DNA of 14,946 bases, from NCBI GenBank assembly GCA_016463455.1, contig JAEMRG010000023.1, positions 1 to 14,946 of the forward strand. Reading direction: 5' to 3'. A program made the translations under genes and the position numbers. The stretch is from Rhodoferax sp. (lineage in GTDB: Bacteria; Pseudomonadota; Gammaproteobacteria; Burkholderiales; Burkholderiaceae_C). This document shows positions 8,630 to 14,946 of the stretch, piece by piece. A model generated the notes under the pieces. The model was not told the origin of the DNA, made no database searches, and worked only from the letters and a program-made list of their open reading frames with translations. The stretch's first letter is position 1. Every line of letters starts with the position of its first letter.

Positions 8630-10888
8630 CTAAATGTCAGCTAGCGCGGCCAATAATTCGTCCGTGCTCAGCAATTCAGACATCAGCACCGGTACTTTTC
8701 CCGGACGCTGCAAAACATAAACCGGCACCCCGCTGCGGCCTAGTTGCTGTAAGGCCTGGCTGATGGCGGCATCCCGCCGGGTCCAATCGGCCCGCAGTAA
8801 CACCACCTTTTTTTCAGCAAATGCTTGCTGTACCTTCGGTTTGGACAAGACCTGTTGCTCGTTGTACTGGCAGGTGATGCACCAGGCGGCGGTGAAGTCA
8901 ACAAATACAGGATGGCCGGAGGCTAATGCATCCTGCTCCGCCTGTACTGACCAATTGCCCCACACGTTCGACGCGGCACTGCCTTGCCCAGACACAGCAG
9001 TTGTGTTCGCTTGCGAGGCGATGCGCAAGGCAATGCTCCCGGTCAACACGAAAGCAATGAGCGCCACTGCGCCAAAGCCCAGTGCAGCACGGCCAGGCAA
9101 ACGCAAAGCCCAGAAACACATAGATAGGCACAAAAGTAGTGCCACCAGCATGGCGGCAATATCCAAGCCTGCCATACGCGCCAAGACCCATACCAGCCAA
9201 ACGACTGTCGCCGCCATCGGGAAGACCATAAACCGGCGTAAATGCTCCATCCAGGGACCGGGTTTGGGCAGTTGGCGCGCCAAGGCCTCGCTGTTACTGA
9301 CCAGCGCGTAGGGAAGCGCCAGCCCTAAGCCAAGCGCCACAAAAATAAGCATGGCTTGCCAGCCGGGCAATGTCATTGCCAGGCCCAAAGACGCGCCCAT
9401 GAAAGGTGCGGTGCAGGGCGAAGCGACCGCAACCGCCAGAACGCCCGAGAGCGCGGCATCGGTCGTCGGGTTGTGCAGTTGTATCCCCGCCAGGCGGCTG
9501 GGAACCAGTCTGGACACATCGAGCAAGTCCATTAAATTCAGGCAAATCAGCGTGAACAAGGTCGCCAGTACCGCGATAAAAACAGGGGATTGCAAGTGAA
9601 ACCCCCAGCCCAGCGCCTGGCCACCCGCGCGCAGGCCCAATAGCAGGGCGCCCAAAATCGCCATCGACAGCAGCACTCCGCCGGTATAGGCCAAGGCCTG
9701 GGCCCTGCGCTGCTGCACAGTACCCTGTAAGCTGGCCAAGCCAAGTGCCTTGAGCGCCAGCACAGGAAAAACGCAGGGCATTAAATTGAGTAGCAAACCA
9801 CCTACGAAAGCTGCCAAAACAGCGCCCCAAAAGGCGAGTTTGCTAGCGCCCGGCGCCATATCCGACGCCCAGTTTTCGCCTGGTAGAAGTGTCTGCTTAG
9901 TGGGCAGACCATCGGGTGTTTTGACGGCGACGTCAGGCCATTTGCCCGGCGCATCCAAGGTGGCGCGTACTGAGTTAGCTCCATAGGAAAAAACAAAAGC
10001 CAGTCTGTCGGGCCCGCCTACACGCTGGGGTGAAAACGGCAATAGCGCGGTCCAGGTATCGCCCGCCCATAGCTGCGTGGCAACTGCAATAGATTTCTCG
10101 CCCACTGCGGCTGATACGGTTACCTTGTCTTGCGGGTCCGGCAGCAAAGGGCTTGCGAAAACCGAGGAAACTTCAGGAAAAGCCGCAATCGCCTTGCCTT
10201 GCCAGTCCCGGGGTAAGCCTTGGAGCCGCAATAGCAGCCCCTCAGGGACAAACTCGCTGTGAATTTGGCCCCCAAAACTTGCAGACCGCTTTTGGAACGC
10301 TGCTTCAAATAAAGCACCGTGCAAGTTGGACGAGCCTTGAACCGGAATTGCCAAAGCGAAATCACCTTCTTGCGGTATACATTCTTGACGGCATACCAGC
10401 CAAGACGCATGCAGGCGCACCGTGAAACTGTCCGCTTCGGCTTTAAACCCTTTGGGTAATTGCACCTGGACGGGAAGTAGGACCTGCCCTTCGTAGCCTA
10501 GATTGGCCAGCGCGCCAATCTTAATTTTTTTGGGGACCGGCCAGTCAATAGCGCCTGCTTGTGCACCCATTGGCAAGGTCCATTGCAGTTCGGTAGGCAA
10601 ACCGGAATCGCCGGGATTGACCCAGTAGGTGTGCCATTCGGGCTGGTGGTCCAGCAGCAAGCCCAGGCTGAATGGTTTGCCTGCGCCAATGCCTTGGGGT
10701 GCATAGGCCACCAACTCGGCCCTCAATTCAGGATATTGCACCACGGCACCGGCTTGCCCCAAAGCCTTGCCAGTGGCGAGGTTTGCGCTGCCCAGCAGCA
10801 AAAGCAGCATGAGAGCCTGGCATGCATGGGCTCTTGCAGCTTGGAAAAGATCCCAAAAGAAGAAACGATAAATAAGCATCAATTGCAT
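8630..10888 (-). CDS. dsbD: Thiol:disulfide interchange protein, DsbD family (ScsB-like)
   Basis: This membrane protein passes electrons from cytoplasmic thioredoxin to periplasmic thiol proteins. It has 752 residues from ATG 10888. A hydrophobic N-terminal segment (ALMLLLLLGSANLA) is the likely signal. The periplasmic N-terminal domain has WHTYWVNPGDSGLPTEL and the pair Cys166/Cys170 in WLVCRQECIPQ, a pattern of ScsB-like rather than enteric DsbD proteins. The membrane domain (about residues 350-625, roughly eight helices) has the redox Cys372 in NLMPCVFPVLALKAL and Cys492 in VASPCTAPFMGASLG. The C-terminal thioredoxin-like domain has FTAAWCITCQYNEQ with Cys670/Cys673. All three redox pairs are intact, so the full relay is present. 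The frame runs open to 11080, but that would overlap the divergent gene and precede the signal; ATG 10879 is another option. It lies upstream of hemE on the same strand. Substrates are unknown. Confidence 0.93.
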   Translation of the reverse strand: MQLMLIYRFFFWDLFQAARAHACQALMLLLLLGSANLATGKALGQAGAVVQYPELRAELVAYAPQGIGAGKPFSLGLLLDHQPEWHTYWVNPGDSGLPTELQWTLPMGAQAGAIDWPVPKKIKIGALANLGYEGQVLLPVQVQLPKGFKAEADSFTVRLHASWLVCRQECIPQEGDFALAIPVQGSSNLHGALFEAAFQKRSASFGGQIHSEFVPEGLLLRLQGLPRDWQGKAIAAFPEVSSVFASPLLPDPQDKVTVSAAVGEKSIAVATQLWAGDTWTALLPFSPQRVGGPDRLAFVFSYGANSVRATLDAPGKWPDVAVKTPDGLPTKQTLLPGENWASDMAPGASKLAFWGAVLAAFVGGLLLNLMPCVFPVLALKALGLASLQGTVQQRRAQALAYTGGVLLSMAILGALLLGLRAGGQALGWGFHLQSPVFIAVLATLFTLICLNLMDLLDVSRLVPSRLAGIQLHNPTTDAALSGVLAVAVASPCTAPFMGASLGLAMTLPGWQAMLIFVALGLGLALPYALVSNSEALARQLPKPGPWMEHLRRFMVFPMAATVVWLVWVLARMAGLDIAAMLVALLLCLSMCFWALRLPGRAALGFGAVALIAFVLTGSIALRIASQANTTAVSGQGSAASNVWGNWSVQAEQDALASGHPVFVDFTAAWCITCQYNEQQVLSKPKVQQAFAEKKVVLLRADWTRRDAAISQALQQLGRSGVPVYVLQRPGKVPVLMSELLSTDELLAALADI

Positions 10889-11025
10889 AGACAAATAAGG
10901 AAATGCAAGCCAAGGCGCACCAAAACGGACCAAAGGCGGGTGGCCGCTTGGGCCGCCGAATGCACTATTGTCCCAGCGAAAGAAGGTTTCCGCTTGCGCG
11001 CCAGCCATGCTTCCATAATAAGGCC
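10889..11025. promoter_or_regulatory. Divergent intergenic region between dsbD and the radical SAM gene
   Basis: These 137 bases must hold the start signals for both divergent genes. On the forward strand CATAAT (11014-11019) is a possible -10 element. It lies so close to the ATG at 11026 that the leader would be almost absent, and no good -35 is seen. AAGG at 11020-11023 is only two bases from the start. A GC-rich imperfect inverted repeat, GGCGG (10935-10939) with GGCCGCC (10951-10957), lies in the middle and could be an operator or chance. Nothing resembling a cobalamin riboswitch is visible; the space is too short for one. Confidence 0.4.
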
Positions 11026-12657
11026 ATGCCACACCGCATTCTTCTTGTGACCCTGAACGCCAAATATATGCACGCCTCACTGGGCCTGCGTTATCTGCGG
11101 GCCAATATGGAGCGCTACGGTGGGCCGGATTTGACGCTTTGCACCAGCTTGCACGAGTTCACCATCCACAGCGCTGTAAAAAAGATCGTGGATGATTTAG
11201 TCGTCCAATGCGGACCCTGGGATGCCCAAAGGGTGCACATCATTGGCTTTGGTGTGTATATCTGGAACGTGGAGCAAACCCTGGCGGTGATGCGTCTGCT
11301 CAAGGACCAGCGACCCGACATCCGGCTGGTCCTAGGCGGCCCCGAAGTCAGCCATGAATGGGAACATCAAGCCATCGTGGCGCAGGCCGATTACCTAATT
11401 ACTGGCTGGGGGGACGTCAGCTTTCCCCGTCTTTGCCACGCACTCATCCACGGACCCAAGCCCTTGATGAAAGTCATTGCGGGCGTGCAAGCGCCTTTGG
11501 CTGAATTGGACTTCCCCTACGACTATTACACCGCCGATGACCTGGCGCATCGGGTGCTCTATGTAGAGGCGTCCCGGGGTTGCCCCTTCAAGTGCGCGTT
11601 TTGCCTGAGTGCCCTAGACAAAACCGCCTGGGCTTTCGAGCTTGAACCCTTTCTTGCCCATTTGCAGTCGCTCTTTGCGCGCGGTGCACGCACCTTCAAG
11701 TTTGTGGACCGCACTTTCAATTTGAAGGTGGATGCATCGGTGCGCATACTGGAGTTTTTTTTAGATCGCATTGCGCGTGACCCACAGGACGCTTTGTTTG
11801 TTCATTTCGAGCTGATACCGGATCACCTGCCCGATAGTCTTAAATCCTGTATCGCGCGTTTCCCGCCAGGGAGTTTGCAGTTTGAAATTGGCATCCAGAG
11901 CCTTAATCCGCAAGTCCAAAAAGCCATTGCAAGACGCCAGGATACGGACAAAACGCGCGCCAATATTGACTGGCTCGTCACGCAAAGCCAGGCGCATTTG
12001 CACACCGACTTGATATTCGGCCTGCCTGGCGAGAGTTGGGAGAGTTTTGCTGAGGGCTTTGACACGCTTTGGGCCTGGGGTCCACATGAAATTCAACTCG
12101 GCCTTCTCAAACGCTTGCGTGGAACCCCGCTCGCCCTGAGCGCAGGCCCGGCGATGGTTTTTCAGGATAGTCCGCCCTACGCGGTCATTCAAACGGATGC
12201 GCTGTCGCCCGAGCAAGTAGTAGCTTTTACGCGCTTGGCACGGTATTGGGATTTGATCGCCAATTCCGGACGATTTCCCGCCAGCTTGCCGCTGATTCTG
12301 AAGGGTCCGTCGGCGTTTGCGGCATTCGCTGACTTTTCACGTTGGCTGTGGACCACGACGACACGTACCAGCGGCATCAGCCCTGAGGCCTTGGTTGATG
12401 CCCTGTATGCCTACCTTACGGAGGTGCGCGCTTTGCCTGCACCGATCGTGCACGCAGCCTTATTGGCCGACTACCGAGGCAGCGGTGCCCGCGCTAAACC
12501 GCTAGTCCTCCAATCCGAATTAACCCGCGCTAAAACGGCACAATCTGCGGTCGGTGAAAGCTCCGCGCGCCATAGCGGCAGACAGCGCCGGCATCTGGCC
12601 GGCTTAGACCCACAGCCCGCATCCCCTAGCCAAGAAAGATCTTCACATGCCACTTAG
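11026..12657 (+). CDS. B12-binding domain radical SAM protein, DUF4080 type
   Basis: This is a 543-residue predicted cytoplasmic enzyme of unknown substrate. The N-terminal Rossmann-like domain (residues 1-150) begins RILLVTLNAKYMHASLGLRYL and includes LVLGGPEVSHE, the pattern of the B12-binding domain of this family. The usual DxHxxG cobalamin His motif is not seen. The radical SAM core begins at about 178, with the 4Fe-4S ligands Cys186, Cys190 and Cys193 in RGCPFKCAFC. It continues with HFELIPDHL, QFEIGIQSL and HTDLIFGLPGE. A DUF4080-like segment with RLARYWDLIANSGRFP follows. The last 47 residues, from about 497, are polar, basic and low in complexity, and look like an unconserved tail. 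The frame is open upstream to 10903, but similarity starts at MPHRILL. The 3' end overlaps the next gene by 11 bases, so the two are probably coupled. The reaction cannot be named. Confidence 0.9.
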   Translation: MPHRILLVTLNAKYMHASLGLRYLRANMERYGGPDLTLCTSLHEFTIHSAVKKIVDDLVVQCGPWDAQRVHIIGFGVYIWNVEQTLAVMRLLKDQRPDIRLVLGGPEVSHEWEHQAIVAQADYLITGWGDVSFPRLCHALIHGPKPLMKVIAGVQAPLAELDFPYDYYTADDLAHRVLYVEASRGCPFKCAFCLSALDKTAWAFELEPFLAHLQSLFARGARTFKFVDRTFNLKVDASVRILEFFLDRIARDPQDALFVHFELIPDHLPDSLKSCIARFPPGSLQFEIGIQSLNPQVQKAIARRQDTDKTRANIDWLVTQSQAHLHTDLIFGLPGESWESFAEGFDTLWAWGPHEIQLGLLKRLRGTPLALSAGPAMVFQDSPPYAVIQTDALSPEQVVAFTRLARYWDLIANSGRFPASLPLILKGPSAFAAFADFSRWLWTTTTRTSGISPEALVDALYAYLTEVRALPAPIVHAALLADYRGSGARAKPLVLQSELTRAKTAQSAVGESSARHSGRQRRHLAGLDPQPASPSQERSSHAT

Positions 12658-13498
12658 CAAGGTCCATCCATCGCCGTTTTGGGCCGATTGTGCGACTACG
12701 CACTTTCGGGCGTTGCAAGCGAGTGGCGCTATCCGTGAGGTAGTGGCAGTTCTGCCGGTGGCAGCCACTGAACAGCATGGGCCGCACCTGCCGCTGAAAG
12801 TGGATAGCGCCATTGTTGACGGCGTGATTCAAGCGGCTGTTGCACATCTGCCTGCCAACTCTAAGGCCTTGTTTTTACCGACCCAGGCCGTGGGTTTCAG
12901 CCCCGAGCATGCGCGTTTTGCCGGTACCCTCACCCTCAAAGCAGAGACGGTATTGCGCGTCTGGACCGAGTTGGCTGAAAGCGTTGCAGCCAGCGGCGTA
13001 CGCAAAATGCTGATCTTTAACGCCCACGGCGGTCAGGCCAATCTAATGGACCCGGTTGCGCGTGACCTTCGCGCCCGCCTTGACATGATGGTCTTTAGTG
13101 TCAATTGGTACGCCCTTCCGCTTGCTGACCCGCATGGCGAGGACTTAAGCAGCCTGTTTAGTGTCCAAGAGCAGCGCTTTGGTGTGCACGCTGGCGACCT
13201 TGAGACGTCCATGATGCTGGCCATACATCCGCAGCATGTCAACATGGCGGCGGCCTCGCATTTCCCCTCCAGTGCCCAAATTCGCGCAAGCAGCTTTGAT
13301 ATTCTTGGAAACGGCAAGACGGCTAAGTTCGCTTGGCAAATGCAGGACTACAACTCCGCTGGCGCTGCCGGTAACGCAGCCGCGGCCACGGTTGACAAAG
13401 GCCATAAAGTCTTAGATGCAGCCGGTCGCTCGCTGGCCGCGCTGCTGTCGGAGATCGAGCGTGTTGACTTAAGCACCTTGAATAACGCGGCCCACTGA
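12647..13498 (+). CDS. Creatininase family amidohydrolase
   Basis: This 283-residue protein is of the creatininase (creatinine amidohydrolase) superfamily. These metal-dependent enzymes hydrolyse amide bonds in small molecules or, in MftE, release residues from a peptide. Visible metal-site candidates are Glu42 and His44 in TEQHGPHLP, Asp53 in KVDSAI, His127 in NAHGGQAN, and Glu186 in HAGDLETSMM. GFSPEHARFAGTLTL matches the substrate-side loop of the family. All expected ligands are present, so the enzyme should be active. The ATG lies inside the end of the radical SAM gene, preceded by the purine run AAGAAAGA, which suggests coupled translation. True creatininase activity is only one option: formamide hydrolases and mycofactocin-type peptidases share the fold, and sequence reading does not separate them. 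The gene ends 121 bases before a convergent gene, and the only hairpin between them is CCTGG/CCAGG (13575-13589), with no T-run. Confidence 0.9.
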   Translation: MPLSKVHPSPFWADCATTHFRALQASGAIREVVAVLPVAATEQHGPHLPLKVDSAIVDGVIQAAVAHLPANSKALFLPTQAVGFSPEHARFAGTLTLKAETVLRVWTELAESVAASGVRKMLIFNAHGGQANLMDPVARDLRARLDMMVFSVNWYALPLADPHGEDLSSLFSVQEQRFGVHAGDLETSMMLAIHPQHVNMAAASHFPSSAQIRASSFDILGNGKTAKFAWQMQDYNSAGAAGNAAAATVDKGHKVLDAAGRSLAALLSEIERVDLSTLNNAAH

Positions 13499-13619
13499 GG
13501 CGATTTCTCTCGTACACGCTCGCCACAAGGTCAAGCCAGTGGCGCTTAGCCTACCCCCAAGAGAGAAGCGCTTTCCTGGTTGAGCCAGGGGTTAACACGC
13601 TGCGCGGCGCGACCTTGCT

Positions 13620-14288
13620 TCAAGCGTAAGTGTGCCAGTCGGTGTAGGCTGGCTCTTCCAGGTGCGGCAAATGGTTGTAGCTCAATAGCACATGGCGCTT
13701 TGGGTTGAAAGAAAACTCGGTGATCGAGGTATTTCGGATTCGAAAATTGAGTTCAATAGTCGTTTCCGCAGAAGTACCCAATAGCTGCCCGACGGCAGTG
13801 GAAATCGGCCCACCGCTGCTGACGATTAGCACGTTTGAACAATTGCTGGTACGCACATGGTCTAGTGCGCCAACGACGCCTTGTACAAAGGACGGATAGT
13901 CCGGCATTCCGAGCGGCCGCGTTGTGCCGTACATCCATGCCCTGAGCCCGTCACGCAGCAGTCGGAAGTGCTGCTTGTAAAGTTCAGGCGTATCGGGCTT
14001 TTCCAAACGAGCAGGATGGATGGCCTTGACCACTGCCTCGCTGTCATATTCGTCAAGCCCTGCCCACACCAGGGGCTTGAGGTCAAAGCCAGCACCCTGC
14101 GCAATAGCCTCCCAGGTCTGGGCGTGGCGCCGCAGGCGGCCCATAATGACCATGTCAAAAGCTAAGCGCCGATGCTCGAAATACTGACCCAGACGTAAGC
14201 TTTGCTGCCTGCCCAGGTCGCTCAAGTTGTCGTAATCGGCCTTCCCGAAGGAGGCTTGCCCATGTCGCACCAGATAAAGATTTCCCAT
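13620..14288 (-). CDS. Histidine phosphatase family protein
   Basis: This 222-residue protein is of the phosphoglycerate-mutase-like histidine phosphatase superfamily. The catalytic loop is YLVRHGQASFG with Arg8 and the nucleophile His9. Downstream are Arg-rich GRLRRHAQTWE (residues 50-60), at the place of the usual SPLxRAxxTA motif, and the acidic LDEYDSE (78-84). The usual second catalytic His in SHGG is replaced: the sequence reads VSSGGPIS, with Ser158 at that position. Related proteins with TSGG or SSGG exist in proteobacteria, so this is probably a subfamily trait rather than decay. Acid-base chemistry would differ, and the substrate is unknown. The start at 14288 places RHG at the standard position. 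The frame continues upstream to 14411, but that part shows no family similarity. No clear Shine-Dalgarno precedes the start. Confidence 0.9.
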   Translation of the reverse strand: MGNLYLVRHGQASFGKADYDNLSDLGRQQSLRLGQYFEHRRLAFDMVIMGRLRRHAQTWEAIAQGAGFDLKPLVWAGLDEYDSEAVVKAIHPARLEKPDTPELYKQHFRLLRDGLRAWMYGTTRPLGMPDYPSFVQGVVGALDHVRTSNCSNVLIVSSGGPISTAVGQLLGTSAETTIELNFRIRNTSITEFSFNPKRHVLLSYNHLPHLEEPAYTDWHTYA

Positions 14289-14598
14289 GAGTCGATTGGA
14301 TCCGACCAAGGGCTCCAAAGATGTCCGTCGCGAGACAGGCCCATAGGGCAGGCGCGCTAGGGCAGCGCAATGAAAACGAGGCACAGATCGAGGAAAGAAC
14401 GGGTGCGCCACAAGAGGCCATCGCAGCTGGGATTTGTTTGTATGCCATGGCTAAAGCTACCAACAAAGGCTTCATACCCCGGCGCCTAACGGTGCGGCAC
14501 TCCATGAAAGCGGTTCTGGGCTGGTGGTGGTAACTCCATCAAGAACTCAGGCCTGTGCGCCGCAGGATGCGACGCCCTGTACGCGCATTGCAAAATAG
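14289..14598. other. Intergenic stretch with no supported gene
   Basis: About 310 bases lie between the phosphatase start and the terminator to its right. Open frames of 60-116 codons occur on both strands here: forward 14321-14533, reverse 14155-14505, and the upstream extension of the phosphatase to 14411. They overlap each other or the phosphatase in other frames, and none shows a domain I recognise. No tRNA-like fold, repeat or clear promoter was found. It may be decayed coding sequence or the long leader of the phosphatase gene. Confidence 0.5.
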
Positions 14599-14634
14599 AA
14601 AAAAAGGGTGCGACCCGATCGCCAAACCCCTTTT
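14599..14634 (-). terminator. Intrinsic terminator, reverse strand
   Basis: Read on the reverse strand, AAAAGGG (14634-14628) pairs with CCCTTTT (14608-14602). An inner stem GCGA/TCGC lies between the arms, and the 3' arm runs straight into seven T (A-run at 14599-14605 on the forward strand), then CTATTTT. This is a good rho-independent terminator for leftward transcription. The arms are also palindromic enough to act weakly rightward, but only four T follow on that side. The only candidate transcript it would end is the 16-codon ORF at 14649-14699. Confidence 0.6.
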
Positions 14635-14648
14635 GCAGATGTGCTGCC

Positions 14649-14699
14649 CTAAGCAGTAAGCATCTCGCGCACGCCTTGTAAAAAATCCTTCATAAGCAT
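14649..14699 (-). CDS. Possible microprotein or leader peptide (16 codons)
   Basis: A short reverse-strand frame encodes MLMKDFLQGVREMLTA. AGGGAG lies four bases before the first ATG (14699) and ten before the in-frame ATG at 14693, so either could be the start. The stop at 14649 is followed 15 bases later by an intrinsic terminator. Start signal, frame and terminator in this order look like a tiny gene or a leader peptide with an attenuator ahead of the phosphatase gene 360 bases on. The peptide would be amphipathic with mixed charge; I do not recognise it. A frame this short occurs readily by chance, and no clear reverse-strand -35 is seen, though TATTTT at about 14711-14706 could be a -10. 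Confidence 0.25.
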   Translation of the reverse strand: MLMKDFLQGVREMLTA

Positions 14700-14717
14700 C
14701 CCACTCCCTAAAATATG

Positions 14718-14729
14718 TGTGTCATAATC
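14718..14729 (+). promoter_or_regulatory. rRNA operon promoter, upstream copy (extended -10)
   Basis: TGTGT then CATAAT (-10 at 14723-14728) has the TGn extension just before the -10 hexamer. No convincing TTGACA-like -35 is visible 16-18 bases upstream. After one base the transcript start region reads GAGGGCTTCG (14730-14739), identical in sequence and spacing to the second promoter 109 bp downstream. The repetition of the whole block supports it as a genuine promoter. Confidence 0.6.
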
Positions 14730-14734
14730 GAGGG

Positions 14735-14754
14735 CTTCGGTGGAGAATCCGAAG
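14735..14754 (+). repeat. Hairpin in the initial transcript of the first promoter
   Basis: CTTCGG (14735-14740) and CCGAAG (14749-14754) form a perfect 6-bp stem with an 8-base loop. It starts a few bases into the presumed transcript, and GAGTCCAAA-like sequence follows it. Confidence 0.6.
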
Positions 14755-14826
14755 AGTCCAAAGGCGGCGAGAAGCAGAAAGCGCCAAAACAAAAAAGTTT
14801 CATTTGGTCGGTGCAGTCAAAAAGAC

Positions 14827-14838
14827 TGTGCTATAGTA
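14827..14838 (+). promoter_or_regulatory. rRNA operon promoter, downstream copy (extended -10)
   Basis: TGTGC then TATAGT (-10 at 14832-14837) again carries the TGn extension, and GAGGGCTTCG follows from 14839. A weak GTGCAG at 14811-14816 is the only -35 candidate, with a short 15-base spacer. With the copy upstream, this forms the tandem P1/P2 arrangement common at rRNA operons. Confidence 0.65.
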
Positions 14839-14845
14839 GAGGGCT

Positions 14846-14861
14846 TCGCTGATCGCAGCGA
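14846..14861 (+). repeat. Hairpin in the initial transcript of the second promoter
   Basis: TCGCTG (14846-14851) and CAGCGA (14856-14861) form a perfect 6-bp stem around ATCG. It occupies the same place as the hairpin after the first promoter and is followed by GAGTCGAAA. The flanks are conserved between the copies, while the stem sequence differs yet still pairs. Confidence 0.6.
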
Positions 14862-14869
14862 GTCGAAAA

Positions 14870-14930
14870 GCAAACAAACAAGTTTGCAAAAGTTCATTAA
14901 AAACTTACAGCCGATAAGCGTGGGCGTTTG
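14870..14930 (+). promoter_or_regulatory. rRNA leader antitermination region (boxB, boxA, boxC-like)
   Basis: In order there are a hairpin GCAAAC/GTTTGC (14870-14875 and 14882-14887, boxB-like), GTTCATTAAAAA (14892-14903, like the boxA TGCTCTTTAACA that NusB/NusE bind), and GCGTGGGCGTTTG (14918-14930, like the GT-rich boxC). This order is that of bacterial rRNA leaders. The stretch CAGCCGATAAGCGTGGGCG is also typical of Burkholderiales 16S leaders. The 16S gene itself is not in the window and would be expected downstream on this strand. Confidence 0.65.
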
Positions 14931-14946
14931 AAGGCGATTGCCAAGT

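Noticed and set aside
10903..11025. Forward open frame upstream of the radical SAM gene (41 extra codons)
   Set aside because: Family similarity starts at MPHRILLV (11026); the extension is compositionally random and lies over the dsbD upstream region.
10889..11080. N-terminal extension of DsbD by 64 residues
   Set aside because: It would put sequence ahead of the signal peptide and overlap the start of the divergent radical SAM gene.
13575..13589. Inverted repeat CCTGG/CCAGG between the convergent genes as a terminator
   Set aside because: The stem is only 5 bp and no T-run follows on either strand.
14155..14505. Reverse-strand frame of 116 codons upstream of and overlapping the phosphatase
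   Set aside because: It overlaps the phosphatase gene in another frame and shows no recognisable domain; a hydrophobic-looking start alone is not enough.
14420..14560. Possible tRNA or small RNA upstream of the rRNA leader
   Set aside because: No T-loop consensus, no acceptor-stem pairing and no CCA end could be found on either strand.
14740..14931. Forward open frame of 63 codons near the right edge
   Set aside because: It lies across the tandem promoter and rRNA leader elements, and its Lys/Ser-rich translation looks like read-through of noncoding sequence.

Overview
The window looks like a piece of chromosome from a betaproteobacterium of the order Burkholderiales, most likely family Comamonadaceae (Rhodoferax, Curvibacter or Limnohabitans relatives). 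This rests on GC-rich codon use, the order rsmB / DUF4390 / NtrY-like kinase / NtrX-like regulator, and an rRNA leader of the Burkholderiales type at the right edge. The placement is inference from protein similarity recalled from memory, not a database search. No insertion sequence, phage gene, CRISPR array or tRNA is visible.

Layout. Positions 1-1787 hold the C-terminal half of rpoC, closed by a clear intrinsic terminator. A forward-strand cluster follows: a small membrane protein resembling a diverged LemA, rsmB (16S rRNA m5C methyltransferase), a secreted DUF4390 protein, and an NtrY-like sensor kinase with its NtrX-like regulator. Overlaps and very short gaps from rsmB onward suggest one transcript. 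The regulator has only a receiver and a Fis-type HTH and lacks the sigma-54 AAA+ domain of classical NtrX.

From 7327 to 10888 two reverse-strand genes converge on this cluster: hemE (uroporphyrinogen decarboxylase) and a large ScsB-type DsbD thiol:disulfide reductase. Divergent from dsbD, at 11026-13498, lies an overlapping pair: a B12-binding radical SAM protein (DUF4080 type) and a creatininase-family amidohydrolase. Neither has an assignable substrate; the pair is the most intriguing functional unknown here. A reverse-strand histidine-phosphatase-family gene follows, with Ser where the second catalytic His is usually found.

The last 650 bases hold no long gene. They contain a possible 16-codon reverse-strand ORF followed by an intrinsic terminator and then, on the forward strand, a region best read as the promoter and leader of an rRNA operon. 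That region has two tandem extended -10 promoters 109 bp apart, each followed by the same initial transcribed motif and a hairpin, and then boxB-boxA-boxC-like antitermination elements. The 16S gene should begin just beyond the window.
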